A stretch of DNA of 64,000 bases from Lepisosteus oculatus (taxonomy: Eukaryota; Chordata; Actinopteri; Semionotiformes; Lepisosteidae): NCBI RefSeq assembly GCF_040954835.1, contig NC_090704.1, forward strand, positions 13,475,501 through 13,539,500, written 5' to 3'. Positions 43,395 through 63,566 of the stretch are shown here, in pieces. The position numbers and the translations under genes are program-made. The notes beneath the pieces are model-generated. The model was not told the origin of the DNA. It was given only the letters and a program-made list of their open reading frames with translations, and ran no database searches. Within the stretch, counting starts at the first letter, position 1. Each line of letters begins with the position of its first letter.

Positions 43395-45360
43395 TAGAAC
43401 CAATATCATTTATTTTTAATGCCTGTCTTTTTTCAGTTGAATACTCTATCAGAAATTGAATTGACTCATAACCTTAAATTCTAAATGTTAACTCATTTTA
43501 TGAGCTGCAGAATAAATTTGTAAGTCACTTTCAGTTCTTTTCCCAAAACCTTTAGCTCTCTTACCACTTGAAGAAAACCTGATCCAGGTAAAATTGCTGA
43601 TGAGGACTTCCTCACTTTTTTGACAGCTTTAAAACATGACACTTAGTCTTTTAAAGTATTTTAAAGGGTATTGATTTAAACCAATTCCCCTAATATATCA
43701 TTAAATTTGTTTCTACCTCCTATATAAATGATTTGAACTAAATGATGCTTTTAACCTTTAAATAATTATGTACATTTATGCAGGTAAATCAGTGCTGCTC
43801 TGACCAAATGAATCTTGCACAATAGGAAGGAAAAATCTTTCAAAATATAGGCCATATAAAAAAATTCCTTTTTTACCATATTTTGGATCATCCATTATTT
43901 GATCTGTAACAACCCCCTAGGAGAAAAAAAGCCATAAAACTGCATCAACTTTGCAACAAAATTTGTTTTAATTAACAAGTTGCTTTATGGAAAAAAATGC
44001 ACAATTCATCAGAAAAAAACCCAGAGTAGAATTATAACTTAAATAAGTCAATGAACATTATTTCAGAGGTAAAGCTTTAAGACAAACTGCATAATTAAAA
44101 CTCCATTTATGCAAGTTAAAGCAAGAAGTACGAAAAACTATTTCAAGACATCCAGACAGCAGCAAACTAATATAGAACAGTTAAGCTATTTTAGCATACA
44201 AATGAGCCAACACAGCCTTAGTATATTACATCATTCTGGCCGTGGAACTAGTGGTGACTGATGAATAGCAACATAATACATGCTAGTTTAACAGCAGCAG
44301 CATTTGGATTTGAACTGGAATATGAACACACTGTTGCAGTGATTGGTATCATTTTAGCAGTACTTTCAGAGGAAAGTGAGTGTATTGCACTAAGCTAGTT
44401 CTATTTTAGAATGATGTCCCATACAAATACCAATCCAACATTTTATCTTGCAAATCAACTGCAAATTACATTTTGGTTTCATAAAGGAACATATGTGCAA
44501 GATCAGTTTTAGGAATAAGGAATGTCAATGAACATGATAGCACAATTAAGGTGTCTAGAAAGCTGGATCCTGAAAATGACAGCCTATCAAGTAAAATAAA
44601 ATGCCAATAGAGATTCACATCAATATTTAGTATCATTTTTGTCTCTCATAATGAAAGTAAGAACTGTACAAAGTAAGAAAACTATACAAACTTTACAGAT
44701 CTCAATAAGTACTTTCTAAAAAAACTTTCAAAGTCTACAAAGAATCTGGAAAAATACAGTTTGTATTTCTTCTGCCCAATAATCAGTAATATACAGGACA
44801 TCACTGATGTCAAGATGATAATATAAACAAACCTTATGGATGCCCACAGGCTTATTTTTTCCTATAAAAACAAGAGGGTCTGTGTAAGGCTTCCAGGAGT
44901 TCTAGCTTCTTATTTGCTTTAATGACATGTAGCCCGATTGCTACACTTGTACAAAAAAGTGCAAGATCTTGTGCCTTTAAAGCTCCAGTATCCCTATTTT
45001 CAATGCAAGAGATACCTGGTTTGCCAAACAGTGACCTCTTGCATAAAATGGCTTAAGAGCATTTAGTATTATGATATGCTTAATAAAAATATAAATATAT
45101 TTTCCATATAAAAATATTACCAAGAATTTGTGGTACAAACAGGAAATATTTTAAAATTTAGACAGGTCTTTGAAAGGGCATAATGTAGCTCTCACAGCAA
45201 CATTACTTATGGATAGAAAACAAAATGTGGGTTGTAGGTACATATTCAATACAATCAAATGATTTCTTCTAGCACTGGTGAACCCTATAGGTCCCGGAAG
45301 CCCATCTTTGTATTCGGTTCAGAATTTGGTTTCGCTCTTTGAAAGCCTTATTCAGCAATT
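43395..45360 (-). other. Probable 3' UTR of MIER1
   Basis: About 2 kb follow the MIER1 stop (45361-45363) on the minus strand with no competing gene. A minus-strand AATAAA (plus TTTATT at 43409-43414) is a plausible end signal, which would put the two convergent 3' ends about 100 bases apart. Confidence 0.45.
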
Positions 45361-53525
<8,165 letters not shown>

Positions 53526-54591
53526 GTTTGCTATGCTGAGGGTCACATTGCGGGTCATCGCCAGGTCCCGGATGGAGCTTGTTCCGGATCACGTGACTTA
53601 GGCTGTCGCTTGCCTTTCGTGTCTTTCAAAGCACTTAATCAAAATAATCAAATCTTTCACACGCATTTAGCACATAATTTAGGTCACCATAACGCTTTCA
53701 GTTCCCTTTAAGCAGATGGCCCTTTTGACTTATAAGAAAAATAGCAAAGCAGCTTTTCAAACCCCTGTCTCTGTCGCCCCTTTTTCATGTTGGTAGTTTT
53801 CACAGCTGAGCTCTGCAGTATAGTAGCTAACGCGCTGAAGTGTAGGACAGGAGGGAGGAGCGTTTGCAAACTACAATATTTCTTCAGAATTTTTTAGGAG
53901 GTTTCAAAAATTTTAACCGTGTATATACCTTTCGCTGTAATCGAACGTCGTTCAACAATAAATAAATGTTTTATTTTTTTCCCCTGGATTTATGACGAGG
54001 TTTTATTTGAATTGCTAATCAAAGAGTCCCCATTGATTAAGCGTGTTGACCATGTGATCGCAGGTTGCCTTAAGAGCTACTGAGCAATAGACAACTATTT
54101 AAATAATGTGTTGATATGTCAACTTAGCCTGGAGGAAAAATGTAGAACCTCTGTTACCAGAATACAGATTCTGCGAACAGTGTACATTTTAAAATCTTTC
54201 ACTATGTTATTGGTCGTTCGCTCTTAACTTTCATGGGAGTTTTGGCAAGTCTTGCTTACTGAATTTAAGAAATGCGTTTGTGCAGTTATACAGTTATGGT
54301 ACAAAAAAAACCAAGGCCACAATACCATGTTGTTGTTATACTAATAGTTCAAAATTTTCCTTGCATAAAAAATCTCAATAACAGAGCGATTTGTACAAGG
54401 GCAGGTACCGGGCATAAAGAACTCTGACCCCACGCAGGCTCGCCATAAAAAAGGGGAGGAGCTTATTTCCATGGAAACCTACAACAAGACAGTTTCCACT
54501 ATCCGGAAACATACTGGCGTGTTTGAAGAGAATATGTGAATTTAACTTTTTTATTTATTTTTCATTAACCGATTGTAGAGATATTACCAAA
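53526..54591. promoter_or_regulatory. Divergent MIER1 / DNAI4 promoter interval
   Basis: About 1.07 kb separates the two start codons. The MIER1 side is CpG-richer and holds ATCACGTGAC (53589-53598, an E-box of USF/TFE type) and two ETS-like TTCCGG/CCGGAT sites close by. The DNAI4 side holds an X-box-like palindrome about 115 bases before the start codon. No TATA boxes are clear. Confidence 0.6.
54465..54478 (+). promoter_or_regulatory. RFX X-box-like palindrome before DNAI4
   Basis: ATTTCCATGGAAAC differs from the ciliary X-box GTTNCCATGGNAAC only at the first position. It lies 114 bases upstream of the DNAI4 ATG, the usual place for X-boxes in cilium genes, and suits a gene needed only in motile ciliated cells. 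Confidence 0.6.
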
Positions 54592-57500
54592 ATGTCTCAT
54601 AGCACTACAAAATTAAAGAAGCCAACTGTTAAAGTAACAGCGTAAGTCTGAAATAGCATCAAATCCTTAAATAGCCCGATTTTATAACAACCTCCTCGCT
54701 AAGGAGAGTAGTTTAAAACAATAATGTTACAGATTGCAATAATTTTGACTGCATGCCTTATGAATATATGTGATATATTTACTAAAATCTTCTGTTTAGG
54801 TCTTCCAGGTTGAATGTAAATGCTAGAATAGCGAATGCATCTATCTCAGGAATGAACAGATTAAACCAAAGTGTAATAAATCGCAGCGGCGTTGGGTCAA
54901 TGAGCCGGAGAAGTGTGAGTTTACAAGGAGACTGCAAGACGCTCGATAAGAGCCCTCTTCAAACAACCAAACAAGTTGCACAGGTAAAAATATATATATA
55001 TATTTAAGGAATTGCTTTAGATGCAGCAATGAAAAATAAAACCGTAATAACCTGTCGCTTTACATTACAAACATGTTGCCAAGGCAAAAAAAAAGGAATT
55101 GCTTTAGATCCAGTAATGAGAAATAAAGCCGTAACAGCCTGGTGCTGTGCACTACTTTTTCTATTTCACTCAAATACATATTCATTTTTTGAAGGTATTT
55201 GATGAAAATGGGAAAGATGTCACTCCTCAGCCACTCTTCCACCCTGATCCAAGTGCAGTGCAGTCCAAACAGAGCAAAATCTTCTCATCTCAGGAGACGT
55301 CAGCCAATGCGTCCGATTTCTTATCTACTATATCTGTGTGCCAGACTGGGGTCAATGCAAGCTTTGCTGGGCCATTCACTAGGTAATGCAGGTATTATAT
55401 TTGAAAGCACAATCTGAATAAATCGTTGCTTTGTACAGTATGTATATACTGTATAACCAATCTCTTTGAAGGTTGCATTTTAGATTACATTTGACTGTAG
55501 ATTACTGTATGTGTGTTATGTAAATTACTATTTTCTTTATCACAGGTCAGTTTTTGGAAGCAGTACTGTTTCTAGATCAAGTCAATCAATGATGGAATCA
55601 ATGAATGAGGAAATTGAGGATCCAGGTTCCAAGCGAGATGTCACCATCAGCCTTTCAGGTTGCTGTCGGAGAATCGTGTCCTTTAGTTTGCTGTTCACTG
55701 TCAAGAAAAGTCCACTTAAAGGGCTGTGTTGTAGGGCCATTCTGGGATGTATAGTTTATCTTTTACTAAATGTTTAGAAAATTCTATAAAGTAAAAGAAA
55801 AAAATGAAGCAGAGTGGTTAGACTTGCTACCTCGCAGTGCTGGGTCCCTGGGTTTAATTCTGGACTTGGGATGCTATCTGAGTTTGTATGTTCTCCCCGT
55901 GTTCATGTGGGTTTCCTCCTGGTGCTCCAGTTTCCTCCCGCAGCCCAGAAACACACACCTGATCTTAGTCAAAAGACCTGAAAGCATCTGTCCAAAAGCA
56001 GACTGGTAGGTTTATTGGCCTCTTGGAAAATTGGCCCTAGGTGTGAGTCTGTCCGCTCTGCCAAGACGTCCCATCCAGGGTGTGGCCTGCCTTGCGCCCG
56101 TTGCTGGCTAGGATAGGATCTGGCCCCCTCTTCTACCCCTGCAGCCTTGAATTGGAAGAAACAGTTAGAAACAGTTCTGCAATTTCCCTCACGGGATCAA
56201 TAAAGTATCTATCTATCTAAAATGGATGGATGGAAAAGAAAAGATGAGAACATTGTCTAATTTTGAATTCACATTCTTAAAAGCACCTGCTTTATCAGTC
56301 AACCTCTTGACATTTCTCTAATGTGTACGCAGATGTACAGGTGAGAAGGGAGGAGGTACAGGAACAATTGACAGAAGAAGTGTTGTGTAGCATTGTAGAC
56401 AGATGTTTGACCGAAACAGAAACCATTTGGCTACTGGACATGCCAGCTGTCATTGTGTCTTTGGATTCCGAAGAAGCCGAAACTATCAAGTAGGTTGTTT
56501 TTTGTTTTTCATTTGCATGACGGAATTTATATGAATTTAAGTTGTAAGTGTTCATTTAACATGTGGAGCCGATGTGTAGCATGACATCTGTCGATAATGA
56601 ACACTGAAATAAGCTGAAATGATGGCTGAAATGATGGCTCTGTGGCTAAGGATCTGCGCCTGTGGCTGTAAGGTTGCTGGTTTGTATCCTGTGGCCAGCA
56701 GAGGAATCCTACATTTATCCCCTGAGCAAGGCCCCTTAACCTCAATGGCTCCAGGGGCGCCATATAAATGGCTAACCCTGCGCTCTGACCCCAAGCTTCT
56801 CTCCCTGTCTGAGTGTCTGTGTGTCTCTTGGAGAGCAAGTTGGGGTATGCGAAAAGACAAATTCCTAAGAAATTGTCTATAGCTAATAAAGTGATCTTAT
56901 TTGATAAACATTCAATGTGGCATATCATTTTTATGTTTATCCAAAGGGAGAAAAACAGCAGATATGAGGAAGTTTGTAAAAACAGGGCAGGCAATGACCA
57001 GTATGTTGAAAGGATGATGCAGACTTTTAATGGGGCACCAAAAACAAAAGAAGTTCAGTGTGAAAAAATCAACATGGTGGATGCAGGTAAACTGGCTCTT
57101 GTCCAGGTATATTAACAAACAAAACCAAAATGTATTGGGTATTTCTGACTTTTACCCAGGTTAAGCCTGAAACCATCCTCACTGAGAACACCATTCAACA
57201 GGGAAATTCCAATAACAGAATACTTATCCAAAATAGATTTTTACTATTGTTGATACACTCTTGTTGGTTTGGCGAAGTTGCTTAGTAATTTCAGACTAAT
57301 ATTTTGATTCAGCTTATTGTATTTTCCTCTCAAATTAGTGGAAGGTTGCATTCACGTTTTAAAGAAAGTCAGGCTCCTAACCCAAACCTTAGCTAGAGTT
57401 AGATCCCTTCTCATCCTGTATTACTTATCCTTTGTTTTTAAATTCTGTAGTCCCTCATCTATTTTACTGAAAACTAATATCTTAATATATTTTTTTCAGC

Positions 57501-60500
57501 TGTGATGGCAACCACATGGGACATGTATGATACTTTCAACACCTCTACTGCAGAAGGAGAGCCTATAAAGGCATTGGAAACAGATAAATCTGTCCGCAGA
57601 GAAAGTGTTTCAACCCACAGATTGGATGCAAGCAGAGCTCCTGAAAGAACAATGTCGATTATAAGTACAACAAGTATAAGTAAGGGACTTGAGTGTATCA
57701 TTCCAAAAATACAATTTTAAATTTAAATGTTGATGTAGGTTAAGAAAGTTGTTTAATATATAATATAAAATATAAAATAATCGCTGTGTTTCAGCTAGCC
57801 GTTCCAGTTCAGGGATGGATATAGAGAGTGCTGTCCTACAAATGATGCCTACAGAAGATGAGCTAGATCCTGAATTAATCCTGCAGTCTGAAAAATTCCA
57901 ACAGGACTTATTTGTTATGGAGAGAATCCTCATGGAAAACATCTTTCAGCCCAAGCTGGCAGCCTATAGACAACTTCCAATACTTATAGGTACATTCTTA
58001 TATTACTTGCATAATGTGAAAATTGATGGAATGTGAAATTCAGTTCTGATTCATATTGTTTATGATGCCATACCAAGTAATAATGCATATTTTAGCTGTA
58101 TAAAAACAAATTTTGTAGTACTGCTTTGGTGATAGAGGACTTTGGATGAGGTGTGCATTATATGTATTGCATTATTATTGAAGATGTCAAAAATTAGAAA
58201 AATATTTTGTGTAATGTACTGTAGTTTAGTAGGCATGATTAATTTAACCATGAAATACTAATGAAAACCACATTGACAGAAAAAGAGTCAAATGATGAAT
58301 TAAGCACTGTTAAGTACATTGTATTGTACATTGTAATAAGGAGGCTTAGTCTGAGACATTTATTGTTTTCAGTTCTGTGGTTTGTAGCCATTGACATGTA
58401 ATTTACGAGACCTTTTACACTGTGTAGACCCCGACTGTATACGTGAAGAGGAAGGGGTTATCGAAGGTGACAAAGAAGAGGAGACCGCTGTAGAAACTTC
58501 GGCACCAGCGTTAGATCGCCTGTGGTCTTTTACATGTGATCTCACAAAGGGTCGCAATGTAAGCAGCATGGCATGGAACAAGAAGAATACGGTAAATATT
58601 TTCTTTTGCAATTTTGTGTAGTTTTTGTTCATTATTACTCAGGAATTGCACCTGTTGCTTGCTCGGGATAGGCTGTGGTAGCCCTGTGACCTTGAATTAG
58701 AAGAAGAGGTTAGAAAATGGATGGATGGGCAACCCATTAATTGGTACTGCTTGTACTGCTGATCCTTAAATAAAAGCAAAGTGAAGCAGGCTGCATAGTG
58801 TATGTTATCCAAATGAACATTGGTGGAAAATCAAAAAATGCCATGAGAACTATCTAATTAATGTGCTTGTACCAGATTGTACCTGAATCTCTGTAATCTT
58901 TTCTCCCTTGTAGGACCTTCTGGCTGTTGGCTATGGGCAGTTTGATTTCAGGGACCAGAAATCTGGACTAGTCTGTTGTTGGTCTTTGAAGAATCCAATG
59001 GTATGGATGAGAAGCTCTTAAGATTTTTATATTGTATTAAATTCCAAGTCCTAGAATATTTTGGGTTCATATTATTACAAATGACAATAAGGTCAATGCA
59101 ACAACCACATCTATCTGATAAATTCTTTCACTTGGATTGAATTCATTTCAAGTGGCAGAAACCATTTATTTGGAATGTCATCTGAATTCTCAAATTTTTG
59201 CTGATGCATCTGAGATTGTTGTTATAAGAAGATTATAACTAGTCTGTTGTTAATCAGACTGTATTCTCTGTTTAGTGGCCAGAAAGAATCTTCCATTGTG
59301 AAAGCGGTGTGACAGCTTTGGACTTCTCTGCTAATAGTGCAAACCTGTTGGCCGTGGGAATGCATGATGGAAGTATAGCAATCTACAGTGTGCAGAGCAA
59401 AGACAAGACACCAGTAATAGACAGCAGGTGGGGCTGTAATCAAGGAAAAATTGAACTAGAATAACTTAAATCCAGTTTCGGAGGAGTGCCATTCCTTGGG
59501 TCTTCTAGGCTTCTTCATTGCTTTAGCATCTGAAAACTAGAAGAGGGTGCTAAATAGGTCTGATTAAACCAATAATTAGCTCAATGATGTATTTAAGGGA
59601 TCAGACAGAATGAAAACCTTCCAAGATCAGATCTGGATTAGATGCAGTGTACTGCATGTTTACAGTTCATTTTCTTTACATTCTTTAAGTATCCTTTAAC
59701 TACTTAAGTAAATACTGCTAGTTTAAACATTTAATCAAATTGATGTATACCTTTAATGTCAGCATCATTCTTACTTAAAGAATAGTTAAAGGTACATTAA
59801 TAAAAAGTTGAACCAAACTTCCAAGCCCATAAACTGAGAAACTAAGATGATGGTAAACTGAAAACAGTATAAAGAAGTATTTTGTTTATCTGTAGATGCT
59901 GAACACTTGTTATTTAAACCAAAAAGAAATCCCCTATCAATTTGTGGGTTTTTGATTTGCATTTGGTGAGTTGTTTGACAATTTGATTTAAACTGGGCCT
60001 AAATGTCAAGAAAACAGACCATTTTAGAATGGAATTAAAACTGCATTTATTCCATATTAGATTTTTTTTTAATTGTGTTTAAATGAGTTGGCACAGTTTT
60101 GTAAAAAAATGTCCTAATGCTGTTTTGGTCATTTATTTCTAGACAGTTCCTGTTAATGGTAGATTTTTAGTTTGATGTAGTTTCTCAATCTGGAAGAATG
60201 TGATGGAAAGGATGTAACTTTAATATGAGAAGTGAGTCACAGTAAATATGAAGTTTTATGAGGCACATGAATCTTATTTCTTGTTTTTAACCATGCTTTA
60301 TGTCATTTGAAATGTTCTTATTAGGTTCTTGGTTTTGCTTTTCATTGTGTCAAAGAGTGAAGCAAACTTCCAGTGCTTGGCTGCAGTAATTTAGTTGTAA
60401 TGGGAATCTACAGTACATTCATGTTACAGTTTCATTAACATAATGTCATTATTAGTGTTCTAAAAGTGTCGCTTCAATGGGCAATGAATATGGTTTATTA

Positions 60501-63500
60501 AATTAAAAGCATACTGTGATAGTCGGCATATAAAAACAATATAAAATGTGTAGTGATATATTATACAGTAGATGCTAAGTTGTAACTGACTGTACTGAGC
60601 TGCATTAGTCTTTTCTGTATGGGTTTAAGCATCTGAAATCAATTTCATTTTTCAGTGATTGTGCTAACAAACACACCAGCCCTGTATGGCAAGTCAAGTG
60701 GATAGAGCAGGAGAAGGGAACTACAGGAGAGGACAAGGGGGAGACCCTCATTTCAGTGTCTGCAGATGGCAGGATTACCAAATGGTACCTTAGAAAAGGC
60801 CTAGACTGCATTGGTAAATCATTTATTTCTTTTTATTCGTTTTACTCAATGGACACCACCTTTGAAATATCTTCACAAAGCACATCTTATAATTTTAGAC
60901 ATAGTGGCCATGCCTTACAGTACTGGAACTCTGGGTTCAATTGCAGACTGGGGTGCTGTCTGTGTGGAGTTTGTATGTTCTCCCCAAGTTCTCTTGGTTT
61001 TCCTCTAGGTGTTCCAGATTCCTTCCACAGTCCAAATAATTGGCTTCTGGGAAAAGTGTGCACTGTCTTGCAGTGGACTGGTTTCCCATCCAGGGTTTAT
61101 TCAGATTTTTGCCTGTTGTTTGCCAGGATAAGCTCAGGCTTCCAAATGACCCTGAACTGGAAGAAGTGTTTAGAAAATGGATACATGGATAATATATTTT
61201 TTTCCTTCATTTGCTTGAAAAGAATGTAGAATGTTCCCTGAATAAGTTGCCATTTCTGATGAATATTTCTGGGAAAGGGGGTTTACGGTGTGGCAAGAAT
61301 CAGCTTGCTTTTTTTTAAATTGAGTTTCTATCTTTCAGAATTTTAACATTTGATGGGAAAACAAAAATTTAAAGTTATTTTAATGTTTTTTTTCTCAGAC
61401 CTGATCAAACTTAAAAGGACGAGAAATGAAAAAGTCAAGAAACCAGCAGGCGAGAAAGAACGAAAGACTGAGGCTTTAATTTCAAGACAGGCACCTGGGC
61501 TGTGTTTTGATTTCCATCCTAAGGCAAGTTTGACATTTCCTTTAACTAATTAATATATTATTAATGCATATTAATGTATAATGGCACTGCAATATTGACA
61601 TATTGACACAACAATATTTTGATTAGAATAATTAGTCTTTCAGAACTGAATTAGTGATAAAGTAATTTGATATGCTGATTATGTCATATTTATTTGTGAA
61701 CTTCTCAAATAATGGAATACAAGATTTATTAGTGACATTTCAGAGAAACTAAATGTCTTCTGAGTTACATAACTAAGCATTTTAGATGGACTAATCCAGT
61801 AAATCAGGCAACCACAATTACTTTTGTGTTCTGGGTTATCCCAGTGAACTCTGTTATGTTGACATTATTATTATTTGGCATTGATTCACTTGTTTTTCAT
61901 TTCCTTGCAGGACTCAAACATTTATCTGGCTGGCACAGAAGAAGGTCATATTCATAAATGTTCATGTTCATATAATGAACAATATCTGGAGACTTATAGA
62001 GCTCACAAAGTATGTCTTTGTTAGTTACTTTTTGTATATTATATGGAAGATGTAGTCTGTAACTTTAATGACTACATAGCTGTTTAAATCTATCTAGTAG
62101 AAGTATATTTGTTTATTTCTGTGGTTTTGTCTATAAAATAGTTTTAGCACTGTGGCTTATGTCTTGGTGTTTTCCTGAATCTCATTTCATTACTCAGTTT
62201 AATCTTTTAATGTACCCTTCATAGATATGAAGCTGTGTAGAATAAAAATATTTCAAACAGAAAGCTGTCTTGACTGAAGACGGTCAAGGTAATGTTTTGG
62301 TATAATGTTTTGCTTAAATCTTTCAAGAAAAAACGCATCGGCTTTTCAGATGCTAGATACTTACAACAACATACTGTATTTGCTTTCTAATTCTAAATGT
62401 AGAATCTATCACCTGAGGAAAGGTTACATGACTGTTTCTCTTTCAGGGGCCTATTTACAAAATTGCCTGGTCCCCCTTTTGCCCTGATGTGTTTCTGAGT
62501 TCTTCAGCTGACTGGACTATTCATCTCTGGAGGCAAGATCTGTTTAAACCAGTTCTTGGCTTTGCCTCCACGTACAGAGCTGTGTTTGACATAATGTGGT
62601 CCCCTAAATTGGCCACTGTGTTTGGAGCAGTGAATGAAGGAAGAGTAGAGATCTGGAATCTTGGTTCTAGCATGTAAGTGTTCCCACCTAAAAAAACATT
62701 TTTCTTTCAGGACGGCAGTGTCACTTTGTGCGTGACTGTGTTGCGTCTGTATCTGAACATTTTATTTTTTTCATTACAGTTTTTTCACTAAGATCTTTAA
62801 AACCTATATGTAAATTATAATAAAATGGAAATTGGACACTGTGAAAATAGACACCATTACTACTACTGAAATGTATATTCTAGTATAAATATATATTCCA
62901 ACAAATTGATTAGATTAAGTTTTGTTTGCTTGTCTTTGGTACTTTCAATAGATATCAGAAACAAGCAGGCTGTGAAGAGACTGTGAGACTTAAGAATGTA
63001 GAATGTAACCCCTAAAATAACCAATAACTGAATTTTTTAAGTTTAGTCTTTTGCCATAGTGGAATTTTCAGTTGTTTGGAAGAGACACTGCAAGGTTTGG
63101 GGTGTACATATGCCTGAGAGATGGTGACTGAATCCTGTTTGGGGATATGCTGCACATACCAGTTGAAACCTGTGTATCCTTGCCCTAAATGCACAGTCGT
63201 TACCAAATGAGCTAGTTTACTTAGTAAGACTATAGACATACTGTATTAGGCTGTAAGTAAGTAATTTTTTTGTATCCTTTTCCATCTGCAGTTTTATCTG
63301 CTGTTTAACTTTAGTAAAAGAAAATTAAATAATTTATTACTGTGTAAAGGACTATAGACACTATTCATCAATACAGTAACATTAGAAATAACACTTACAT
63401 CATGTATTTCAGTCTGGACCCTATTGCTGTGAGCTCCGCCAGCCCTGGGATAAAACTGACCTCATTACTGTTTGCCAATGAAACGGACTGTATTCTCGTT

Positions 63501-63566
63501 GGAGATAGTGACGGACAAGTCAGTGTTTATGAAATGAAGAACTTGCCTACTGGAAACAATACTCAG
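54592..63566 (+). CDS. DNAI4: Axonemal dynein intermediate chain 4 (WD-repeat), 3' end outside the window
   Basis: Intermediate chain of axonemal dynein, also called WDR78, reported as needed for assembly of dynein-f in motile cilia. Coding exons: 54592-54641, 54800-54983, 55195-55382, 55546-55658, 56333-56489, 56947-57086, 57500-57679, 57795-57989, 58428-58591, 58914-59000, 59276-59427, 60656-60813, 61399-61523, 61911-62009, 62447-62673, 63413-63566. These give 791 in-phase residues; human has about 848, so roughly 60 residues lie past the edge. The order is a Ser/Asn-rich N-terminus, VFDENGKDVTPQPLFHPD, the TETETIWLLDMPAVIVSLDS motif, a central NIFQPKLAAYRQLP segment, then WD repeats from about residue 435 (VSSMAWN, DLLAVGYGQFDF, SGLVCCWSLKNP, VSADGRITKW, SSADWTIHLW, GRVEIW). 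The start has a good context (ACCAAAATG). Intron 13 begins with GC. It diverges from MIER1. Confidence 0.95.
55006..55155. repeat. Two-copy tandem repeat, 87-base unit
   Basis: AAGGAATTGCTTTAGAT starts at 55006 and again at 55093. Each copy continues CAG(C/T)AATGA(A/G)AAATAAA(A/G)CCGTAA for about 60 matching bases, and the spacer differs. It lies in DNAI4 intron 2 and ends close to the exon 3 polypyrimidine tract. Confidence 0.85.
55800..56235 (+). mobile_element. tRNA-derived SINE, near full length, with extra LINE-like tail
   Basis: The head AGAGTGGTTAGACTTGC...GGGTTTAATTCTGG is followed by TGTATGTTCTCCCCGTGTTC, TTTCCTCCTGGTGCTCCAG, AATTGGCCCTAGGTGTGAG and the tail TGGATGGATGG. Before the tail there is an inserted CACGGGATCAATAAAGTATC plus TCTA repeats, the 3' end of another fish retroelement. 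It lies in DNAI4 intron 4. Confidence 0.8.
56628..56905 (+). mobile_element. Second SINE family (tRNA head, AATAAAGTGATCTTAT tail)
   Basis: The head GGCTCTGTGGCTAAGGATCT...GCTGGTTTGTATCCTG resembles tRNA A and B boxes. It continues CCTGAGCAAGGCCCCTTAAC, GGCTCCAGGGGCGCCAT and CGCTCTGACCCCAAGCTTCT, and ends AATAAAGTGATCTTAT. It is clearly different from the TGGATGG-tailed family and well preserved, so it is probably younger. It lies in DNAI4 intron 5, just before exon 6. Confidence 0.8.
58645..58732 (+). mobile_element. SINE tail fragment
   Basis: TTGCTTGCTCGGGATAGGCT through TTAGAAAATGGATGGATGGG is the 3' end of the TGGATGG-tailed SINE family. The 5' part is missing. It lies in DNAI4 intron 9. 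Confidence 0.75.
60898..61192 (+). mobile_element. tRNA-derived SINE, near full length
   Basis: The head ACATAGTGGCCATGCCTTAC...GGGTTCAATTGCAG is followed by TGTATGTTCTCCCCAAGTTC, TTCCTTCCACAGTCCAAATA, CCAGGATAAGCTCAGGC and the tail AGAAAATGGATACATGGAT. It is the same family as the copies near 24170 and 55800. It lies in DNAI4 intron 12. Confidence 0.8.

Noticed and set aside
59690-59800. Inverted similarity between ACTACTTAAGTA-type and ACTTAAAGAATAG-type strings in DNAI4 intron 11
   Set aside because: Short, AT-rich and imperfect; such partial palindromes are expected by chance in this composition.
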